From: JAEZAF01 sp964395665
GTDB lineage: Bacteria; Chloroflexota; Anaerolineae; Aggregatilineales; Phototrophicaceae
Reading direction: 5' to 3'
DNA length: 64,000 bases
Assembly (NCBI GenBank): GCA_964395665.1
Contig: CAYNDH010000004.1
Span: forward strand, 1-64,000
Position numbers and translations under genes: made by a program. The notes beneath the pieces were generated by a model, which worked only from the letters and a program-made list of their open reading frames with translations, was not told the DNA's origin and searched no databases. This document shows, piece after piece, positions 59,809 to 64,000 of the stretch; within the stretch, counting starts at the first letter, position 1, and each line of letters opens with the position of its first letter.

Positions 59809-60750
59809 CTAAAACAGTGGGCGGAACACCACACGATATGAGCGCAGCGCAGCGCCGGAAGCAGCTTCACACGAGTCGGCGATAATTGGCGTGGTGGACG
59901 GATCAGATTGACCGGGCATATCGATCACATACTGCTTACCGGCTTCCATCGCGAAGTCGGCATAATCCAGACCGCGCAGTGTGTTCAGCCCGGTGAAGAA
60001 GACGCTGGAGCCGGTATCCCACTGCACGCGCACCCGCTGGCCCGGTATCGGTCCGCCGGCATTATTCTGAACGTAGACTTCAATCACGCCTGAAAACAGC
60101 GGGTCACAGAACGGCTCCAGCCGCACAATCTGGAAGCCCGTCTGCGGCTGTTGTGTCTGCCCCACCAGCGAGACAGAGGGCGTCTCGGTCGCTTCAATCG
60201 TCACCACTGGAGTCGGTGTTTTGGTCGGTGGCGGCGGCAGTGTCGGCGGCGGTGCGATCTGTACCTCTTCCGTCTCAATCGGTTCCTGTATCGCGGGAAT
60301 CAGTTCATCCGCGCAGCCTGTCCGCCCTTGAAGCTGATAAAAGCGCATGGCAGTGCGGATCGCATTCAGGCCGCTGTTACTGCTGACGTAGCCGCTGCGC
60401 GCCAGATCACATGTGATGTCCGCCACGAACTGGATCGGATCGACGGACGGTCTCAACGTGTTCAACTGGCGGATCGCAAGGCCCAGATCACCGTCATAAG
60501 CATACGCCAGCACCGCTGCAATCGCGTAATTGGCCTGATCAGCGCGGTTAAGCTGCCACGGCTCGGTATCGAATTCTTCCGCCGGGGCGATATTCCATGC
60601 GAAGAAGACACCGCCGCCAATGCCGAGCAGGATACCGAAAAACAGCCCGATCCAAGAGAACGAACGACGCGGACGCTCATACCGGCTGCGCCGCCGACGC
60701 TGCCGATCCTGCTGGTTTGTGGGCTGACCTGGCTGAAGTGAATCGGTCAT
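59809..60750 (-). CDS. single-TM protein of a paired membrane unit
   Basis: A 313-residue protein. The basic N-terminus (RQRRRRSRYERPRR) faces the cytoplasm, followed by one TM helix (about 31-53; GLFFGILLGIGGGVFFAW). The domain after it (NRADQANYAIAAVLAYAYDGDLGLAIRQLNTL) resembles the corresponding part of the gene at 60747, with which it overlaps by 4 bp. A Pro/Thr linker (about 160-195) precedes a C-terminal beta-rich domain (FQIVRLEPFCDPLFSGVIEVYVQN) that could be exposed. Family not recognised. Confidence 0.75.
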   Translation of the reverse strand: MTDSLQPGQPTNQQDRQRRRRSRYERPRRSFSWIGLFFGILLGIGGGVFFAWNIAPAEEFDTEPWQLNRADQANYAIAAVLAYAYDGDLGLAIRQLNTLRPSVDPIQFVADITCDLARSGYVSSNSGLNAIRTAMRFYQLQGRTGCADELIPAIQEPIETEEVQIAPPPTLPPPPTKTPTPVVTIEATETPSVSLVGQTQQPQTGFQIVRLEPFCDPLFSGVIEVYVQNNAGGPIPGQRVRVQWDTGSSVFFTGLNTLRGLDYADFAMEAGKQYVIDMPGQSDPSTTPIIADSCEAASGAALRSYRVVFRPLF

Positions 60751-61133
60751 GGCTGTGATGAACCCGGCACTTCAACCGCACGGTACTGGTCAAACAATGG
60801 GGATGTCCGCCCAAGCCCTTCGGAGAGCGCGATCAGATGACGGATCGACTGAATCTCGCGGGAATTGGTGATAAAGCGCTCGGCGGTGCGCTGTACATAA
60901 TCGGGGACATTGTCCACGCCAAGCACATTCAGCCGCTGGATCGCCCCCAGGGAGTCACGGTCCGCCTGAAAGCCCCTGGCGATCATCACCGTGTACTCAT
61001 CCTTGTACTGTTGGGCCAGAAGGCTGGCGGGGCTGTTGATATATTCAACCGGGAACTGCACCCACCCCAGGTATAAACCCAGTGCAATTCCAATGATAAG
61101 TCCTAGCAGAATGGAAAGCAGCGTGCGAAGCAT
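60747..61133 (-). CDS. single-TM protein of a paired membrane unit
   Basis: A 128-residue protein with one TM helix (about 4-25; LLSILLGLIIGIALGLYLGW) and a helical extracytoplasmic domain (VEYINSPASLLAQQYKDEYTVMIARGFQADRDSLGAIQRLNVL). This domain matches the first half of the downstream 313-residue protein in pattern: P-x(n)-L, then a DxYxxMIAxxYxxD-like run, then AIQRL. The two probably arose from a common ancestor and may form a complex. The stop overlaps the next start by 4 bp. Function unknown. Confidence 0.75.
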   Translation of the reverse strand: MLRTLLSILLGLIIGIALGLYLGWVQFPVEYINSPASLLAQQYKDEYTVMIARGFQADRDSLGAIQRLNVLGVDNVPDYVQRTAERFITNSREIQSIRHLIALSEGLGRTSPLFDQYRAVEVPGSSQP

Positions 61134-61327
61134 ATGTTCATAATCAATGCGTACAGTAACAATCAGTCAGACCTTATATTATGGGCTGTTTGCTGAAATG
61201 CAAAGCGGCAGTTCATTGAGATCTGTAACGAAATCCGCCGGTCTGTAACAAAAACGGACAAAAAAGCAGCGAGAGATCATCCCGCTGCCTGGATTTTGCA
61301 CTTCCGCGATCATAGAGGCATGATCCG

Positions 61328-63724
61328 TCAGGTGATCGGCACCATGTGGATCACCGTCACGCCATCACCGCCTTCATTCGGATGCCCGGTCTCGACCTTC
61401 GAGATCAGCGCATGGCTTTCGACATATTCCCGGACGGCCTTACGCAGCGCACCAGTGCCCTTGCCGTGAATAATCCGCCCAAACGGCAGGCCAGCAGTAT
61501 AGGCCGCGTCGATATAGGTTTCAAGCTGTTCAAGGGATTCTTCAACACGCTGGCCGCGCAGATCCAGTTCCATGCCGGGGGATTTCCTGCGTGTGATGCC
61601 GGTCGCAACCGGCTCGTACTGGCGGACGTGTCCACGTTCACGGGTGCGCTTTTCGCTCTTTTTGCGCTTTTGAAGTTCGTGCAGGCCAGCACGCACCCGC
61701 AGCGATCCGACCTGTACCACGGCGTCGGTCGCGTCCAGTTCGGTGACGATCCCTTCGGCGTTCAGCGTTTCCAGCCAGACATTATCACCTAAGCGTGGTT
61801 TCCACTCGTCACGGCGATCCTGCTTCTCTGACAGATCTTCCACCGGCTGACGTGTCGCATTCGCGATCCGGTCAGCGGCTTCCTGTACGGCGCGAAGATT
61901 TTCAAGCGGAAGACCAGCCGTGCGCAGTTCATTCCGCAGGCGGCGGATGTCCCTGCGCATCTCTTCCATTTCGGCTTCCATATTGCGGCGGGCCGCGTTG
62001 ATCACATCGCGCCGTTCGTCTTCGATTTTGTCGAGCCGCGCCTGAAGCTCATCCCGCTCGTTTTCAATCTCATGCCGGATGTCTTCCGCTTCGGCATTCT
62101 GACGGCGCAGCGCTTCACGGGTGCGGTGGATTTCATCCAGCAGATCATCGGCGATCAGATCTTCCATCGCCACCATACCACGGGCGGAGTCAATGATTTC
62201 CTGCTTTAAGCCCAGCCGTTTGGCAATCGCCAGCGCATTCGAGCGCCCCGGCAGGCCGACGATCAGGCGATAGGTCGGGGCCAGCGTTTCGAGATCGAAT
62301 TCGACACTCGCATTCCGCACACCCGGCGTCTCGACACTGTAGATCTTGAGTTCAGGATGATGCGTCGTGACCATCGTGGTCACACCACGTTCCAGCAGAT
62401 AGGTCAGGATGGCACGTGCCAGCGCCGAACCTTCCGCCGGATCAGTCCCCGCGCCCACTTCATCGAGAATCACGAGACTATGGGTATCGCATTCCTCAAG
62501 GATTTTGATCAGGTTGGTCATATGTGACGAGAAGGTACTCAGCGATTGCTCGATGCTCTGTTCGTCCCCGATATCCGCGAATACGCCTTCGAATACCGAG
62601 AGCTTGCCTTCTTCACACGGCAGATGCAGACCGCACTGTGCCATGAGTGTCATCAGGCCGACGGTTTTCAGCGAGACAGTCTTGCCGCCGGTGTTCGGCC
62701 CGGTGATGACCAGCACCCACGTGTCTTCATCGTATTCGACATCAATCGGCACGACATTGCCAGACAGCAGCGGATGCCGCGCCCCCTTCATCTCAATTGT
62801 GCTTCCGGGATGATTCGCGGCTTTCGGGCGGAACGGCACCATCACCGGCTCCACCGCCTTGAGTGCATCCGCATAGTGGGCCTTGGCGAAGACCAGATCG
62901 AGATACGCCAGCACTTCGACCGTCCGCACGATTTCTTCAGATACCTCACCGACCTGATCGGTCAGCGCCAGCAGGATGCGGCGGATTTCCTTTTCCTCTT
63001 CCAACTGCATCTCGCGCCACTGGTTATTCAGTTCCACCGTTTCCAGCGGTTCGATAAACAGTGTCGCGCCTGAAGAGGACGAGTCATGGATGATGCCGGG
63101 GATCTTGCCCTTGTTATCAGCCTTGATTGGGACGACATAGCGGCCATTACGCATCGTGATAATGGCTTCCTGCAAATAAATCGACTTCGACGGGGACGAG
63201 ACCAGCCGGTTGAGCTTGGTCTGCAAACGATCGAAGGAGACCTGCATATCACGGCGGATGACAGCCAGCTTTGCGCTTGCGCTGTCTTTGATTTCGCCGT
63301 TATCGTCAATGGCGGACGCAATGGCATCCTGAAGCGCCGCGCATTCCTCGATTTCTTCGGTCAGTTCGGCCAGCAGCGGATAATGATTCTTCATCCGCCC
63401 CAGCGTGCGTTTGAGCGTTGTCGCCCGCCGCAGGGTAGATCGCACATCCAGCAGGGTAGAGGCATCGATCATCGCCCCGCGCTGCGCGGCAATCGCTACA
63501 TCACGGACATCACGCGCCCCGCCCATGCTGACATTGGTCTTGTTTTCAAACAGCGTGCGTGCTTCCTGCGTTTCACGCTGCCATGACCTGACCTCATCGA
63601 GATCAACCGAAGGCCGCAGTTCACGCGCCAGATCCGCACCCGCCGAGAACGTCGTGTAATCAGCCAGGCGGAGTAGTATCTTGTCCAGCTCCAGCACATG
63701 GAGCGTTTTTTCATGGATTGTCAT
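61328..63724 (-). CDS. mutS2: endonuclease MutS2
   Basis: A 798-residue MutS2 with the core clamp domain, the ATPase (Walker A TGPNTGGKTVSL at about 340-351; LVILDEVGAGTDPAEGS later), and a C-terminal Smr nuclease domain (ELDLRGQRVEE near 717 and HGKGTGALR). A long coiled coil (about 520-625, rich in Glu, Arg and Asp) lies between ATPase and Smr. MutS2 suppresses recombination and, in some species, rescues collided ribosomes. It is the last complete gene of the window; its start at 63724 faces an intergenic region with a terminator for an upstream minus-strand gene. Confidence 0.95.
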   Translation of the reverse strand: MTIHEKTLHVLELDKILLRLADYTTFSAGADLARELRPSVDLDEVRSWQRETQEARTLFENKTNVSMGGARDVRDVAIAAQRGAMIDASTLLDVRSTLRRATTLKRTLGRMKNHYPLLAELTEEIEECAALQDAIASAIDDNGEIKDSASAKLAVIRRDMQVSFDRLQTKLNRLVSSPSKSIYLQEAIITMRNGRYVVPIKADNKGKIPGIIHDSSSSGATLFIEPLETVELNNQWREMQLEEEKEIRRILLALTDQVGEVSEEIVRTVEVLAYLDLVFAKAHYADALKAVEPVMVPFRPKAANHPGSTIEMKGARHPLLSGNVVPIDVEYDEDTWVLVITGPNTGGKTVSLKTVGLMTLMAQCGLHLPCEEGKLSVFEGVFADIGDEQSIEQSLSTFSSHMTNLIKILEECDTHSLVILDEVGAGTDPAEGSALARAILTYLLERGVTTMVTTHHPELKIYSVETPGVRNASVEFDLETLAPTYRLIVGLPGRSNALAIAKRLGLKQEIIDSARGMVAMEDLIADDLLDEIHRTREALRRQNAEAEDIRHEIENERDELQARLDKIEDERRDVINAARRNMEAEMEEMRRDIRRLRNELRTAGLPLENLRAVQEAADRIANATRQPVEDLSEKQDRRDEWKPRLGDNVWLETLNAEGIVTELDATDAVVQVGSLRVRAGLHELQKRKKSEKRTRERGHVRQYEPVATGITRRKSPGMELDLRGQRVEESLEQLETYIDAAYTAGLPFGRIIHGKGTGALRKAVREYVESHALISKVETGHPNEGGDGVTVIHMVPIT

Positions 63725-63883
63725 GGTTCTTTTCGCTTGGTTAGAACGTAGCGTTCAGATTTCGAATGTCGAATGTCAACGCCGCAGCACCAGCGTATCA
63801 CGTCAGTCAGTATAGTGAAGGCGCTGCCCATTTTCAATTGCGGGTTTTTAAGGGTTCAATAAAGCTCATAATGTCTCGAAAAA

Positions 63884-63910
63884 GAAACACCCTGATTCAC
63901 AGGGTGTTTC
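63884..63910 (-). terminator. intrinsic terminator near the window end
   Basis: A perfect 11-bp stem GAAACACCCTG (63884-63894) / CAGGGTGTTTC (63900-63910) with a 5-base loop. On the minus strand it is followed by TTTTTC, so it ends a minus-strand transcript from beyond the window. Confidence 0.85.
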
Positions 63911-63972
63911 CTTCAGCTTCTTCCAGCCACTATTTCAGACGAATAATATCCGCAGAATCTTACACCCGCACC

Positions 63973-64000
63973 CTAGGGTTCGTCGTTGGTGTCCGGTGTC
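63973..64000 (-). CDS. possible C-terminus of a gene cut by the window edge
   Basis: On the minus strand, one frame from base 64000 reads eight acidic, proline-containing codons ending at a TAG at 63973-63975. The terminator at 63884-63910 lies downstream, as expected for a gene ending here. The fragment is too short for identification and other frames stop further on. Confidence 0.25.

Noticed and set aside
1..64000. CRISPR array, prophage, insertion sequence or integron
   Set aside because: No regularly spaced repeats, transposase, integrase or phage structural gene was seen on either strand.

Overview
The window reads as chromosomal sequence of a member of the Chloroflexota, most likely Anaerolineae-like. 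This is inferred from gene content: a fused indolepyruvate:ferredoxin oxidoreductase, a PucR-type regulator, an orphan MutL/GlmL-type ATPase among membrane proteins, many lipoproteins and Pro/Thr-rich surface proteins, and a type-2 isoleucyl-tRNA synthetase. No marker settles the lineage. Base composition is moderately GC-rich and even. I see no insertion sequence, prophage or CRISPR array. A 100-N gap (45771-45870) is flanked by an identical 55-bp sequence on both sides, so this is a scaffolded draft, possibly metagenome-derived, assembly.

Layout. 146-2398: a DtxR-like regulator, a metallophosphoesterase and a lipoprotein. 2674-6994 (minus strand): a complete thiamine-uptake operon thiB-thiP-thiQ with promoter, TPP riboswitch and intrinsic terminator in order. 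7012-13436: an orphan CoA-transferase subunit, an amidohydrolase, RidA, archaeal-type class I fructose-bisphosphate aldolase, an MBL-fold hydrolase and a secreted GH13 glucosidase. 13666-19109: pyruvate dehydrogenase E1 alpha, E1 beta and E2, then transketolase. 19466-23074: the fused oxidoreductase. Three thiamine-diphosphate enzyme systems thus lie close to the thiamine transporter.

23169-30025 (minus): a TPM-domain protein and a four-gene MacB-like ABC operon in which a CARDB-repeat exported protein stands where a MacA adaptor is usually found. 30706-41052 (plus): the most unusual region, a seven-gene envelope cluster. It has several integral membrane proteins, a 1164-residue acidic two-TM protein with an SH3b domain, a MutL/GlmL-like ASKHA ATPase overlapping a conserved-looking 360-residue protein, and a repeat protein ending in an LPDTG sorting-type signal. 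No glutamate mutase gene accompanies the ATPase. I infer a membrane-associated machine of unknown function.

41140-49436: tsaD, a small membrane protein, a biotinyl-domain protein, a nucleotide-sugar dehydrogenase, rpmF, an FMO-type flavoprotein, tRNA-Cys, a 69-residue zinc-ribbon protein and two uncharacterised proteins. 49620-63724: a PucR regulator, ileS with a non-canonical ALHH signature and a possible leader peptide, a membrane-embedded MutS-family ATPase, PLAT-domain and lipoprotein genes, two TM-anchored proteins and MutS2. Two families of palindromic intergenic repeats recur; one copy is nested in the other at 42902-43121.
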